Virus record (IMG/VR): IMGVR_UViG_3300032289_001068
Location: 1 to 33,398 of that record
Strand: one strand, 5' to 3'
Length of the DNA stretch: 33,398 bases
Source of the DNA: a virus
The translations under genes were made by a program, and so were the position numbers. Shown here piece by piece: positions 7,504 to 16,597 of the stretch. The notes beneath the pieces are model-generated. The model was not told the origin of the DNA. It ran no database searches and was given only the letters and a program-made list of their open reading frames with translations. Each line of letters begins with the position of its first letter. Positions within the stretch are counted from its first letter, which is position 1.

Positions 7504-7535
7504 AAAAAAAAGGCGGCGTTTTTTGCACCGCCTTT
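7504..7535 (-). terminator. strong intrinsic terminator directly after the major capsid gene
   Basis: On the minus strand the stem GGCGGTG/CGCCGCC (7532-7526 with 7518-7512, one G-T wobble) is extended by AAA/TTT at the base. It has a CAAAAAA-type loop and is followed by a run of eight T. It is the most GC-rich hairpin seen in this AT-rich window. It lies in the 64-base gap between the capsid stop (7555) and the next start (7490). Confidence 0.88.
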
Positions 7536-7554
7536 CTTTGGTTAAATATTAAAA

Positions 7555-8514
7555 CTAGATAGTTGACTTAAACTTCACACAAAGTTGTGTATAAGCTACG
7601 TTCACACCCATCTTGAAAGCTACTCTATAACGAACTTCGTTATTGTCTTTTGAATACCAGATAGTGTAGTTATCTTCTTCAGCTTCTAAGTCAAACGCCA
7701 TTGCGATATTTGACAAAGTTGTTGCGTAGATATCTCCAGTGCCATTCAATCCGTTTACTGCTACTAACTTAGCGTTAGTTCCAGGGATAACAAACATTCT
7801 ATCGGAACTTGCATCAACTTGGTAGTTGTATAAGTTCAACGCTTGGTAAGCTAATACCGCTAATCTATAAGCGTCATGTCCTACGAATATATGTAAATCT
7901 TCAGCGTCAATAATTTCAACTGGTACTGCTCTGTAAACACCTTGTAATGAAGCTACGATATTGTTAACAGTTAAAGTTGAAATAGGCGCACCAGATACAA
8001 ATCCAGAAACGTTTGCATCAACTGGGCTACCAGCATCAATCAACTTAATTAAGCCATCGAAGCGTTTTAGATTCTCGCTACCGCTACCAGTATCACCTTG
8101 CCAAATGCCAATTTCTAATTGCTTAGCAATAGTCTTGTTCTTTTGTTCAGCAAACTTAGTTTGAAATTCAGCCCATCCGAAATCTTCGTAAGTTGATCCA
8201 GCTCTTAAAGCTTCTTGAGAGAAGTAAGCTTCAAAATCTTTAGGACAAATTGATTCCTCGATTTTGATTTTACCAACTGTTACTGTCGCTTGGCTTAAAG
8301 TAGTTGTACCACTTGCATTCCAACCGCAAGCATCAGCTTGGAAGTTAGCGTTTGTAACAAGTTTAGGAACCGCTACCGCTGACTTAGTCTTAGGTAACAA
8401 GATACCACCTTGCTTAATTAATTCTTGTGTTTTTGCAGAAAAAACTGCTTCGGTCAATAAAGGTGCAATCTGTTGTTTAGTATATGCACTTATGCCTGAA
8501 AATGATAATGCCAT
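7555..8514 (-). CDS. major capsid protein
   Basis: This 319-residue protein begins MALSFSGISAYTKQQIAPLL. Next come a basic-hydrophobic segment (ILLPKTKSAVAVPKL), a Cys-containing loop, and a central region with the P-domain-like helix (FAEQKNKTIAKQLEIGIWQGD) and ENLKRFDGLIKLIDAG. The C-terminal part has DLHIFVGHDAYRLAVLAYQALN, MFVIPGTNAKLVAVNGLNGTG and YIWYS-like beta strands ending RVAFKMGVNVAYTQLCVKF. This order, with KRFDGL-I, fVg-y, and a final Y(R)VAFK-GV strand, is that of HK97-fold capsid proteins in Bacteroidetes phages. It follows protease and scaffold and precedes a strong terminator, all as expected for a major head gene. Confidence 0.85.
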   Translation of the reverse strand: MALSFSGISAYTKQQIAPLLTEAVFSAKTQELIKQGGILLPKTKSAVAVPKLVTNANFQADACGWNASGTTTLSQATVTVGKIKIEESICPKDFEAYFSQEALRAGSTYEDFGWAEFQTKFAEQKNKTIAKQLEIGIWQGDTGSGSENLKRFDGLIKLIDAGSPVDANVSGFVSGAPISTLTVNNIVASLQGVYRAVPVEIIDAEDLHIFVGHDAYRLAVLAYQALNLYNYQVDASSDRMFVIPGTNAKLVAVNGLNGTGDIYATTLSNIAMAFDLEAEEDNYTIWYSKDNNEVRYRVAFKMGVNVAYTQLCVKFKSTI

Positions 8515-8531
8515 TTTTATTAAATTTTAAA

Positions 8532-9125
8532 TTATGAACAAATTGATTTAGAGAAATTTTCAAACTCGGCCTTTGCATCTATTTTTTGACTAGCAAAAGC
8601 ATTGCTTGTTTTTACGCTTGCATCTGGTGTACCTTGAGGCGCTTCAACTAGCATCTTGCTAATTTGCATAAGTCCCTCAATTACTTTATTCGCTTGCGCT
8701 AGTTTTGTTTCGTATGCTGCAAACTTTTCTTCGTATGCTGCAAACTTTTCATTAGTTGCGTTTTCAAAAGCTGAAAACTTTGCGCTCATATCTTCTACTA
8801 CTGGTACTTCAACTTCTTCAGTAGTTGCTGGCTTAATTTCCATTATAGCGCCATTATCGCCTAGTACTATTGTCGTGCCATCTTCTAACTTATGTTCGCC
8901 TAGTGGTGCTGGCATGCCATCGATAGTTACTACGCCACCTACTGCTAGTTCGGTAACTTGTATCATTGTGCCGTCAGCTAGTTTAGCGTCCATCATTTTA
9001 ACTGCCATTTCTGGTGTCCCAGATACTGGCGCCATATCCGATGCCATTGCAAAAGATTGGTCTTCTTTTACTAATTCAACAAAAAATTGTTGAACTTTCT
9101 CTAAAATTGTTTGAGCGTCTTTCAT
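8532..9125 (-). CDS. capsid scaffolding protein
   Basis: This 197-residue protein has three parts. There is an N-terminal helix. A beta repeat region at about 45-105 (LADGTMIQVTELAVGG, DGMPAPLGEHKLEDGTTIVLG, DNGAIMEIKP) follows. The last part is an acidic linker and a helical coiled-coil part with a duplicated EKFAAYE/EKFAAYE heptad and a Met-rich helix. It sits between the protease and the major capsid gene, the usual scaffold place, and the Met/Gln/Glu-rich helices suit an assembly core that is later cleaved. The beta-rich front part is a feature I associate with Bacteroidetes phage scaffolds. Confidence is mainly from gene order. Confidence 0.7.
   Translation of the reverse strand: MKDAQTILEKVQQFFVELVKEDQSFAMASDMAPVSGTPEMAVKMMDAKLADGTMIQVTELAVGGVVTIDGMPAPLGEHKLEDGTTIVLGDNGAIMEIKPATTEEVEVPVVEDMSAKFSAFENATNEKFAAYEEKFAAYETKLAQANKVIEGLMQISKMLVEAPQGTPDASVKTSNAFASQKIDAKAEFENFSKSICS
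8711..8750. repeat. short tandem repeat (21-bp period) within the scaffold gene
   Basis: A 19-base unit at 8711-8729 is repeated identically at 8732-8750. It encodes the duplicated KFAAYE heptad in the coiled-coil part of the scaffold protein. A one-step in-frame duplication is the simple explanation. Confidence 0.85.
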
Positions 9126-9136
9126 GCTTATATATA

Positions 9137-10186
9137 TTATTTTGATTGAATAGGTACTTTTAGCAACTCTGCTAGCTCTGCTAGTTTTTGCTCGGCGTAA
9201 CTTTTTTGTCTATTTTCTGGTAAAGCATAGTCAAAAAAACCTTCTACGCTAAACCCTTTTACTTTGCCGTCTTTAATTAGTTTCCATGCTTGTTCGTTTT
9301 CTACGTAGAAACTGCCAAACCATGATCCGTCCTTAGCATCCTCAAAACCAGCCATGGGGGAAATGCCTCGTTCTTTATCTACGATAAAACTTTCAAACAT
9401 TACTAAGCCATCAAGTTGCATATTGCTATCATGCATCAAATTAACGTTTTGTTGGTATCCCTTTTTGCTAAATTTAATGGCAATGTCTTTAATAGTTTCC
9501 GCGCTAAACTTTACGTAATGTTCGCCAAATTTACTATTGTTGCGGTAGATAGGCGTATCGGCTAGCATCAACGGACCGCTTATAATGTGCTTGTCTTCGT
9601 CCTGGATAGCAAAGTTTAAATTTATACTTGCAAAGTCTTCGTTATTCATTTTGCTTTCGCACCAACGTAGCATTGATTCGCCACCCCAAAGTAAATAGCT
9701 AATTGTTCCGCAAGCCTCGGTATCGTCTGGGTTATAATATTCCGCCGCTCTACTTAAATAAGAATAAGTCCTTTTAATAGTTTCTTTTGAAAGGCGCTCG
9801 CCGTTCATTATTTGTTGCGCTCTTACCTTGCCTACTTGCGTCGCACATTTATTGCCTAGCTTTTCGTTTAATTTTATTCCACGCTCCGCAGCTTTTTTAG
9901 CTGTAACCGGATAGTCGTTATAACTTTCTTCGGCGAAGTGTTGCTCCCAAATGCTGTTACAAATAGCGACAGCTTGTTCGCTTTCTTTTCCTTCGTTAAT
10001 TACATAACTAATGCAACGAGGTAAAAATTTATCTTTATGCTCGCCTTTGCTTGGCTCAATAAAATCTTGACTAAATACAATAAAATCTTTTTGTATGGCC
10101 GGTTTGTCAACCAAAGCAATAAAACTCACTTCGGCATCGTCTTGCAATTCTTCTTGTATCTTAAGTTCGTAAATAGGTAATTCCAT
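9137..10186 (-). CDS. prohead protease (XkdF-like) with an inserted LWGG module
   Basis: This 349-residue protein begins MELPIYELKIQEELQDDAEVSFIALVDKPAI. The XkdF-like serine protease part resumes at about 185. Candidate catalytic residues are His252 in NLMHDSN and Ser313 in VKGFSVEGFF, with the GFSVEG signature seen in this family. The enzyme would trim the scaffold and capsid precursors. Between the two protease parts, residues 50-180 form a separate module with KFLPRCISYVINEG, VGKVRAQQIMNGERLS and LLWGGESMLRW. This pattern occurs in proteins beside phage head genes, where its job is unknown. It lies just upstream of the scaffold. The protease call is well supported by motif and position; the module's role is not known. 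Confidence 0.78.
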   Translation of the reverse strand: MELPIYELKIQEELQDDAEVSFIALVDKPAIQKDFIVFSQDFIEPSKGEHKDKFLPRCISYVINEGKESEQAVAICNSIWEQHFAEESYNDYPVTAKKAAERGIKLNEKLGNKCATQVGKVRAQQIMNGERLSKETIKRTYSYLSRAAEYYNPDDTEACGTISYLLWGGESMLRWCESKMNNEDFASINLNFAIQDEDKHIISGPLMLADTPIYRNNSKFGEHYVKFSAETIKDIAIKFSKKGYQQNVNLMHDSNMQLDGLVMFESFIVDKERGISPMAGFEDAKDGSWFGSFYVENEQAWKLIKDGKVKGFSVEGFFDYALPENRQKSYAEQKLAELAELLKVPIQSK

Positions 10187-10220
10187 GATAATAAATATAA
10201 AATTGTTGCTTTGTGTACTT

Positions 10221-12203
10221 TTAGTTTATTCTAGCCGCGCGGTTAAGTCTTGCCGTACGTTCTTGGTTGTTACTTATGTCGCTTTCTATTACGTATGCTC
10301 TACCCCCACTACCTCCCATTTGATTCACTTGCTCTGGGTTTAAAATAGTTGTAGCCGGTTGAGGACTAAGTGGCGCACTTGCCGTTACACTACCACCAGT
10401 ATCACCATCTCCACCGCCACTAACCGAAGGCGCTGACTTGCTTTTACCGGCTGAAATAATAGCCGCAATTTGTGCCGCACCAGCAACACCAGCACCGACA
10501 ACTTGCGCAATAGTATTTCTTTTAGATAAAGCCTTGCTAGTTGTTGCAGCACCAATAGCAGAAACACCGCCCGCGATTTGTCTTGCTCCCATTACAAAAT
10601 TACCGGCTATTGAATTGGCTCCCCCTATTGCTACTAACGATTTACCGGTCGCAATAGCTTTATCGTACTCGGCTTGTTGTTGCCTACCACTTAATAAAAT
10701 TGCACCTATACTTGAAGCCGTTGCAATAGCTACTTGCGCAATTCCAAAAGCCTTAGCCAAGTCGCTACCTTCGCCAAGTACATGCGATAAGTTGCTAATA
10801 CTTGACGCAATGCTATTACCTAAAGTAACCCAGCTTTCGCCTATTGCAATATTAGTAGCAAATGCAATGTCTTGCCTTTTTTGTTCTAGGTCGTTTATTT
10901 CTTGTTGTTGCTTATTATAAAAATCATTCCATTCTTGTTGCGCTTTGAATCTTTCGTCTATAACTTTTTGTTGTTCATCACTATTCTTTTTATCTATTGC
11001 TATTTGCTTATCGCTTAGTTCAATTTTTTTAGCAACGTATTCGGTGTCTGCGTCTATTAATTCGGTTTGAATACCTTTGTATTCAACGCTATCTTTTTTA
11101 AATAATCTTTGTTTTTTTTCTAAATCTTCCTTTTTTAATTCGTAGCTTTTTTCCGCAAAGGTTTTTTCTACATCTAGTTTTTGTTGCTCATTTGTTGCAA
11201 ATACAAGTAGTTCTTGTTTTATATTTTTTAACCTTGCTTCGCTTAATTTATTGTCGGTATCTAGATTCTTTAATTTATCCTGGAATGCTTTGTCTGCTAT
11301 TTCTTTTCTTCTACTAGCTTCCTCTTTTTCTATGCTAGTAATTTGCCCTTGTGTACGCTTTGCAATTTTCGCACCTTGTGCGCCGGCATCCTCGGCGGCA
11401 ATTATAAGCGCATCAATACCGGCAAGTTTTTCTTTGTCAATATTCTTCATGCCCATTAATTCGGCACGTGCAATCTTCAAATTTTCTAAAGTGCCGGTGC
11501 GTATAACCTTTAAAACATTTTCACGCGCTCCAAGTTCCAGTGCAAGTTGCTCCATTAATAATGTAGCCTTTTGCTTATTTATTGCTATTACTTTCTCGGT
11601 TTCTTCTCGCTCAATTCTTGCGGCTTCTTTTAGTGCGGTAATCCTTTCTTTAATAGGTGTATTTGCATCCGCAGCTATTTCGCGCGCTTCTTGTAATTTT
11701 CTATTTGCTTCGGCGGTTGCTAAAGCTGAATTTCGTTGAGCGTCTTCTAGGTCGTCCAGGGCTTCAGTAATTTCTCCGAATCGTTCGCTTGTTGCTTTGC
11801 TTGAAATACCTAGCGCATCAAGTGCAACAATTAAACCATTGTTTACAATTTCGGTAAATTGTATAAATCCGTCAATTAATGGTGTAAGTATTTTAGTTAT
11901 AAACGTAGTAAATATTCCGCTTAAAATTCCGAAGGATTTTCCTAGCGCATCGCTTACGCCCTCCATCTTTTTAAATGGTTGGAATAATGCCGTAACCACT
12001 CCGACTAGCGTAGTAACTACCGCAATAATTGGGTTGGCTCTAATTATGTTTAAAGCGTTGTTAAATAAGTTAGCGGCGTCGCTTGCCTTTTTTGCAGCTG
12101 GGGATAAGCTACTAAGCTCTTTACCTAATTCACTTACCGATTTACTGGCACCCGAGGTGTCAACCTCAATTTTTGCGCCTATTATTTTTGTCTTTTTTGC
12201 CAT
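10221..12203 (-). CDS. tail tape measure protein
   Basis: This 660-residue protein begins with a basic strand (KKTKIIGAKIEVDTSGASKSVSELGKEL), a feature of tape measures. It has a hydrophobic region at about 50-120 (NPIIAVVTTLVGVVTALF, FGILSGIFTTFITKIL), then some 300 residues of charged coiled coil. The C-terminal part is Ala/Gly/Ser/Ile-rich and hydrophobic (QVAIATASSIGAILLSGRQQ, VVGAGVAGAAQIAAIISAGKS). The family sets tail length; at roughly 0.15 nm per residue this predicts a tail near 100 nm, in the siphovirus range. It lies between the minor tail genes upstream and the prohead protease downstream. Confidence 0.85.
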   Translation of the reverse strand: MAKKTKIIGAKIEVDTSGASKSVSELGKELSSLSPAAKKASDAANLFNNALNIIRANPIIAVVTTLVGVVTALFQPFKKMEGVSDALGKSFGILSGIFTTFITKILTPLIDGFIQFTEIVNNGLIVALDALGISSKATSERFGEITEALDDLEDAQRNSALATAEANRKLQEAREIAADANTPIKERITALKEAARIEREETEKVIAINKQKATLLMEQLALELGARENVLKVIRTGTLENLKIARAELMGMKNIDKEKLAGIDALIIAAEDAGAQGAKIAKRTQGQITSIEKEEASRRKEIADKAFQDKLKNLDTDNKLSEARLKNIKQELLVFATNEQQKLDVEKTFAEKSYELKKEDLEKKQRLFKKDSVEYKGIQTELIDADTEYVAKKIELSDKQIAIDKKNSDEQQKVIDERFKAQQEWNDFYNKQQQEINDLEQKRQDIAFATNIAIGESWVTLGNSIASSISNLSHVLGEGSDLAKAFGIAQVAIATASSIGAILLSGRQQQAEYDKAIATGKSLVAIGGANSIAGNFVMGARQIAGGVSAIGAATTSKALSKRNTIAQVVGAGVAGAAQIAAIISAGKSKSAPSVSGGGDGDTGGSVTASAPLSPQPATTILNPEQVNQMGGSGGRAYVIESDISNNQERTARLNRAARIN

Positions 12204-12222
12204 TTTATTTTTAATTATTTAT

Positions 12223-15200
12223 TTAACAATCTCCGCATGATTCAATCGGTACGGCATTGTTTGCAGTTCCATTCCTTCTAAATTTCCTATATTTAAAAAC
12301 CCCGCTTATTCTTTGTTGCAACCAAAACTCGTCGTTACTAACCATGTCGGACCAAACTGCACTAGGTAAGCTAATAACTTGAGTACAATCGCATAAGGTA
12401 GTGCCTACCACTGTAATAGAAATTGAGCCGTATTCTCCACCGGCGCAAACCTCGGTTGATCCTACAAGCGACGCTCTGCCGCTGAAGGTTGCTTCAGTGT
12501 ATCCGCAAGTAGGCGAGTTGGCTTCAATTAAAGCACCTATGCCATGATTACCATAACTAGAAGAACAAGGGTTATTATCTATTGTTCTTTGATATAAATC
12601 ATAGCCCATACAAATAGTATTAGCTCCGTCGTTTACAAAATTTGGTGCGGTATTGCAATTCCCGTTTGTTGGTGCGGTAGCTCCTACGTCAACTCCGTTT
12701 ACTTGGTAATTATTATAACTAGAAGAACAAGGGTTTGTATCTCTATAAACTAAATAGTTCGTACAACTTACGCATGTATTATAGACTTGGCTTGTCCAAG
12801 TTGGCGTATAATTACAATCGCCGTTTGTTGGCGCGATTGTCCCTACGTTTATGCCGTTTACTTGATAATTTCTATAAGTAGCCGAGCATGGGTTCATATC
12901 CCTATAAACTAAGTAAGTAGTACAAGCGCTACATGTATTATAAGCCTGGCTTACCCAGTTAGCAGTAAATACACAATCGCCGCTTACTGGTGCCATAGCG
13001 CCGACATCTATTCCGTTTACATAGTAATTATTATATGTAGTGCTACAAGTATTTGTATTTCTATAAACTAAGTAAGTAGTACAAGCGCTACAAGTATTAT
13101 ATGCTTGGCTCGTTAAAATTGGATTGATATTACAGCTTCCAAAGGTAGGAGGCACCGCGCCGATATTAGTTCCGTTTACCTGGTAATTCTCATAAGTAGC
13201 CGAGTACGGGTTCACATCTTGGTAAACTTGATAAGTAACACAACTGCTACAAGTAGTTTGCCCGTAAAGTTGCCAGCTTGCAGTTGTATCAACTACGCTA
13301 CTTGATTTGTTGATAATGCGTAAAAGTTCAACTTTAGTAAGTTCGTCCATGCCGGCTTGGTAATCTATTACTCTACTTAATTTATACAAGCCACCATCTA
13401 AATAAATTAACTTACTAAAATCTAGGTTATAAATATCTATTTCGTTTAGCTTAAACATACCCGTTACTAATCGACTATCTTTGTTAGTAATTTCCGACAT
13501 GTAGCCAGAGTAGTAAGTATTAAATAAATTAGCACCAGGATAGGAATTAGGTGTAAAAAATATCTCTAAAGGCGCGCCAAAGTTTATATCTACTGTCGGT
13601 GTGGTAGGGTTGTCAACGTGTCCAAAGTAACCATAAGCAGTTAATGCAGCGGACCAGTTGCCGGATCCATCTTGTTTTTTTATGCGCCAACTATCTACGC
13701 CGGTAATTTTTTTAACCATGCCAATACGGATTTTGGAATCCATCCTATCCTCAACGGCGTTATTGTTACTTAGTTTATAAATAGCTGGGTAAACCTTATC
13801 GGTTCCGGCTTTTTTTACCATTACGCTAGGCGCAAATATTACCCCAACTTCTTCCGAATCTTTATTAAATTCATAAGTAGTATCATAAACTCGGTCAGCA
13901 TAGCCCTCGTTAAAAACCTTTTGATAATTTTCATTGTAAAAGTCATTGTCTTCGGTATATTTTAAATTGTAATAACGAGCGTTTAACTCGCTCATAGGTT
14001 TAATTTTAATCGGCTTTGAACGATCTAGCTTTTCGGACCAGTCAATTATATTTCCAGTAAAATAATTTTGATAAGGTTCAATTATTAAATGGTTCCTTTT
14101 TGTTTTATCCTCAACTATTATTAAATTAAACATCTTCATTATGCTAGTAAAGAAGTCTTTTAAAAATATACCTTTTGGGATAGTGTCGTTAACTGTTATT
14201 GCGTCGTCGTGGTTAAAAGTAACGTAAGTAGCTACGCCGTTTATTGTAATATTTCCGCTATCTACATTCACTGTTGTATATAAACCAAGGGTTGCATTTT
14301 TTGGTCCAGACCATGCAATTTTTAAAGTATCTCCATTGTTAAAGGTAACCTCGTTAATTACTATACTTAAATCAAAACTAGTTTGGGTTGTAATTTGGCT
14401 ACCTATTACAACTCCATTTTTTATTACTTTAAAGGTTACGGCTCCGGCTCTGGTGTAAGTAATGGAATCCTTTATAGTTACGTTAAAACTTCCGGTTAAA
14501 GGTGTTGCACTATTATAAGTAAAAACATTATCATCAATATTTGCAATAAAATTACCGCTAGTGGTAATAGTTGGGAATGCTATTAGTACGTCATTGTCTA
14601 TATTGTTTACATAGCTTTCGGCTCCAGTGCTTGCAGCAAAAGAAGTGGTACTTTTTTTACTAAATTCTTTTTGGTTATTTGGTACTATTAATGATTTAAA
14701 AAAAGTACTATTTAAAAATACTGATTCGTAAGTGTAATCAGTATCTTCAAACATTTTATCAATGTATTGTTTTACAAAGAAAGAAGGTCTAAACGTATTA
14801 AGTTTAAAGTCTATTTTATTGGTGCTATTTGCTCCGTAGTCAATCAATGGGTAAAAATACCCACTACCATAACCGGCACTATTATTTGCACCCCTTGTAC
14901 CGCTTACCTCCCAACTTTGTGTAATATTGTCCGCAGTATAGTTATGGTTGTAATTGCTGAAATCTAAATCTTCAAGGCGTAAATTACCTAAGCTATTTAT
15001 AAAGCTGCCTAGTTCTCCAATAATAGCGCACTCATATTCTATACCTCCATTATCGCGTATTATTTCCAATAGACGTAAATGCCCTTTTATAATCACTAAG
15101 CCGTTTACTTCAATACGAGCGTAAGCGTTGATCATTGCGTTATAATTGCTTAAAGCATTTGGATCGCTATCTAGGTAGTCGTTTGCGTTATTAAGTTCAT

Positions 15201-15372
15201 AAATATTGCCAAATATTTTATTGTTATTTGCAGTACCAGGGATAACAATAGTTTTGGTAAAGCTAGTGCTTTTACTATCTAGGTTGCGTAAATCGTCAAT
15301 AGCAAAAGTAATTTGATTACTTAGGTTTTGCGAAATATCTAGTTCGTTATCTTCTAAAAATATTCTAGTCAT
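12223..15372 (-). CDS. large minor tail protein with cysteine-rich 53-residue repeats
   Basis: This 1049-residue protein begins MTRIFLEDNELDISQNLSNQ. The first 120 residues (FAIDDLRNLDSKSTSFTKTI, VIPGTANNNKIFG) are a signature I associate with a structural protein common in Bacteroidetes phages and prophages. The middle is beta-rich and ends in KVELLRIINKSSSVVDTTASW. From about 705 to 957 there are four 53-residue repeats and a divergent fifth. Each has paired Cys (NTCSAC), YLVYRDxNPCSxxY, NYxVNG and VG-x-x-APTNGxC. The end (957-1049) is a compact beta domain with CDCTQVISL and a CG-CGDC-like ending. It is probably part of the tail tip or baseplate, with the repeats exposed. The role is inferred from gene position just upstream of the tape measure. 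Confidence 0.75.
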   Translation of the reverse strand: MTRIFLEDNELDISQNLSNQITFAIDDLRNLDSKSTSFTKTIVIPGTANNNKIFGNIYELNNANDYLDSDPNALSNYNAMINAYARIEVNGLVIIKGHLRLLEIIRDNGGIEYECAIIGELGSFINSLGNLRLEDLDFSNYNHNYTADNITQSWEVSGTRGANNSAGYGSGYFYPLIDYGANSTNKIDFKLNTFRPSFFVKQYIDKMFEDTDYTYESVFLNSTFFKSLIVPNNQKEFSKKSTTSFAASTGAESYVNNIDNDVLIAFPTITTSGNFIANIDDNVFTYNSATPLTGSFNVTIKDSITYTRAGAVTFKVIKNGVVIGSQITTQTSFDLSIVINEVTFNNGDTLKIAWSGPKNATLGLYTTVNVDSGNITINGVATYVTFNHDDAITVNDTIPKGIFLKDFFTSIMKMFNLIIVEDKTKRNHLIIEPYQNYFTGNIIDWSEKLDRSKPIKIKPMSELNARYYNLKYTEDNDFYNENYQKVFNEGYADRVYDTTYEFNKDSEEVGVIFAPSVMVKKAGTDKVYPAIYKLSNNNAVEDRMDSKIRIGMVKKITGVDSWRIKKQDGSGNWSAALTAYGYFGHVDNPTTPTVDINFGAPLEIFFTPNSYPGANLFNTYYSGYMSEITNKDSRLVTGMFKLNEIDIYNLDFSKLIYLDGGLYKLSRVIDYQAGMDELTKVELLRIINKSSSVVDTTASWQLYGQTTCSSCVTYQVYQDVNPYSATYENYQVNGTNIGAVPPTFGSCNINPILTSQAYNTCSACTTYLVYRNTNTCSTTYNNYYVNGIDVGAMAPVSGDCVFTANWVSQAYNTCSACTTYLVYRDMNPCSATYRNYQVNGINVGTIAPTNGDCNYTPTWTSQVYNTCVSCTNYLVYRDTNPCSSSYNNYQVNGVDVGATAPTNGNCNTAPNFVNDGANTICMGYDLYQRTIDNNPCSSSYGNHGIGALIEANSPTCGYTEATFSGRASLVGSTEVCAGGEYGSISITVVGTTLCDCTQVISLPSAVWSDMVSNDEFWLQQRISGVFKYRKFRRNGTANNAVPIESCGDC
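12500..13265. repeat. four 159-bp tandem repeats plus a divergent fifth
   Basis: The VNG-coding sequence ccgtttac recurs at 12695, 12854, 13013 and 13172, exactly 159 bp apart, matching 53 residues. The fifth unit at the 12500-12640 end is degenerate. The units differ at many codons, so this is an old array under selection, not a recent expansion. Confidence 0.9.
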
Positions 15373-15373
15373 A

Positions 15374-16597
15374 TTATCTTAATTGGCTATACCTTGTTTG
15401 ATTCATTTGTACTTCTACTTCTAGCACGCGCATTCTATTGTTGACATATTTACTATATTCGTAATTTGTATTATTTAAACTGACTGGGTAATAGTAGCCA
15501 TCAACTTCCATGTAAATTTGCGGGCTACTTATTAACTCATTAAGCCATTCGTAGTCTGCGTCGGTTGGCGCGTCCATAGTTAATTTATAAGTAAAGTTGT
15601 TTTGGTTTAAGTAATTAACCTTAGAACTATTGTATTTATTGTTTGCATCGTAATAAGTAACCGAGCTAGGATTCAAAGTAAAGTCGCGCTTTTCGTAACC
15701 TTTACGGCTTACGTCCATACTTAAACGGCTAGCTAAACCAAACTTGGCAGTATCAAACATACCAAGATTGTTCATAAAGTGCAAGTTGTAGCTTTGGTAC
15801 TTTGGATTGCATACAAGGTCAACTTGCAAAGTATTGCTATTACCTAGCGCTTTTAACTTATCCACTAAACAAGTTAAGCCCTCAACTATACCACTATCGG
15901 TTATTACTCTATTGTAGTACTTACTTTCTTCAATAGGGATTTGATAATACTTTGTAGCGTCTGTAATAATATTACTTATTTTATTAATTGCAATAGATCC
16001 AATATTTAATTGGGCAAAACTTTTACTACTACCGAAGCTGTTTAAAATAGTATCGGTAACTTGGTTTTGCTGGTTATAAGCTAATATGATAAATCTATTT
16101 ATATCCTTTGCCGGGATGTAAATGTTATCCCCAATGCTTGCCTTAATATTTTTAGGCCTATTAGTAAAAAACAAATTAGTGTAAGTGCTTATATCACTTA
16201 CCTTGCGTTTGAATAATGGCGCAGTCCAGTTGTAAGCCGTTATATTTCCGCTTGCTAAGTTTAAGTAAGTTACCCCACTATATTCTTCGCCAATTCTATA
16301 CTGGTACGTTTGCGATATTTGCCCACTTGCGTTAGGTTCACTTACTAAAAGTTCTTCTTTTGGTGTTAACCATTCGTAGGTCATAGTATTACGGACTACC
16401 GGTCCAGCGTCAAAATACCCCCTATTATTTGTTGGCTCCGGATATAATTTAACGCGGACTTGTTGCACGCCGTTAGTGTAAACGTCAAAAATATACTTGT
16501 AATCTACTTGTCCGGTTACATTTGTATTGAAGATATGCCAAAGCGAATCTTGTACCGAAGGCGATCCACTTGGATATGCTATGTTACTTATTGCCAT
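15374..16597 (-). CDS. minor tail protein (407 aa) with DSGIVEG motif
   Basis: This protein begins MAISNIAYPSGSPSVQDSLWHIF and continues through VDYKYIFDVYTNGVQQVRVKLYP and NRGYFDAGPVVRNTM. This beta-rich front matches a family of virion proteins I recognise in Bacteroidetes phages but cannot name. Residue 234 starts a DSGIVEGLTCLVDKLKAL segment that also occurs at the end of the 118-residue protein at 3124-3480, with near-identical DNA. The remainder is beta-rich and ends with a short basic tail. It lies directly upstream of the large repeat-bearing tail protein (one-base gap) and overlaps the preceding gene by 14 bases, so the two are probably co-translated tail-tip components. Confidence 0.7.
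   Translation of the reverse strand: MAISNIAYPSGSPSVQDSLWHIFNTNVTGQVDYKYIFDVYTNGVQQVRVKLYPEPTNNRGYFDAGPVVRNTMTYEWLTPKEELLVSEPNASGQISQTYQYRIGEEYSGVTYLNLASGNITAYNWTAPLFKRKVSDISTYTNLFFTNRPKNIKASIGDNIYIPAKDINRFIILAYNQQNQVTDTILNSFGSSKSFAQLNIGSIAINKISNIITDATKYYQIPIEESKYYNRVITDSGIVEGLTCLVDKLKALGNSNTLQVDLVCNPKYQSYNLHFMNNLGMFDTAKFGLASRLSMDVSRKGYEKRDFTLNPSSVTYYDANNKYNSSKVNYLNQNNFTYKLTMDAPTDADYEWLNELISSPQIYMEVDGYYYPVSLNNTNYEYSKYVNNRMRVLEVEVQMNQTRYSQLR

Noticed and set aside
8656-9093. 145-codon open frame on the plus strand
   Set aside because: It is antisense to the scaffold gene; Ser/Ala-rich shadow caused by the repeat and Glu/Lys-rich coding on the minus strand.
11251-11739. 162-codon open frame on the plus strand
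   Set aside because: It is antisense to the tape measure coiled coil; hydrophobic composition is a mirror of charged codons. The same holds for the frame at 10438-10920.
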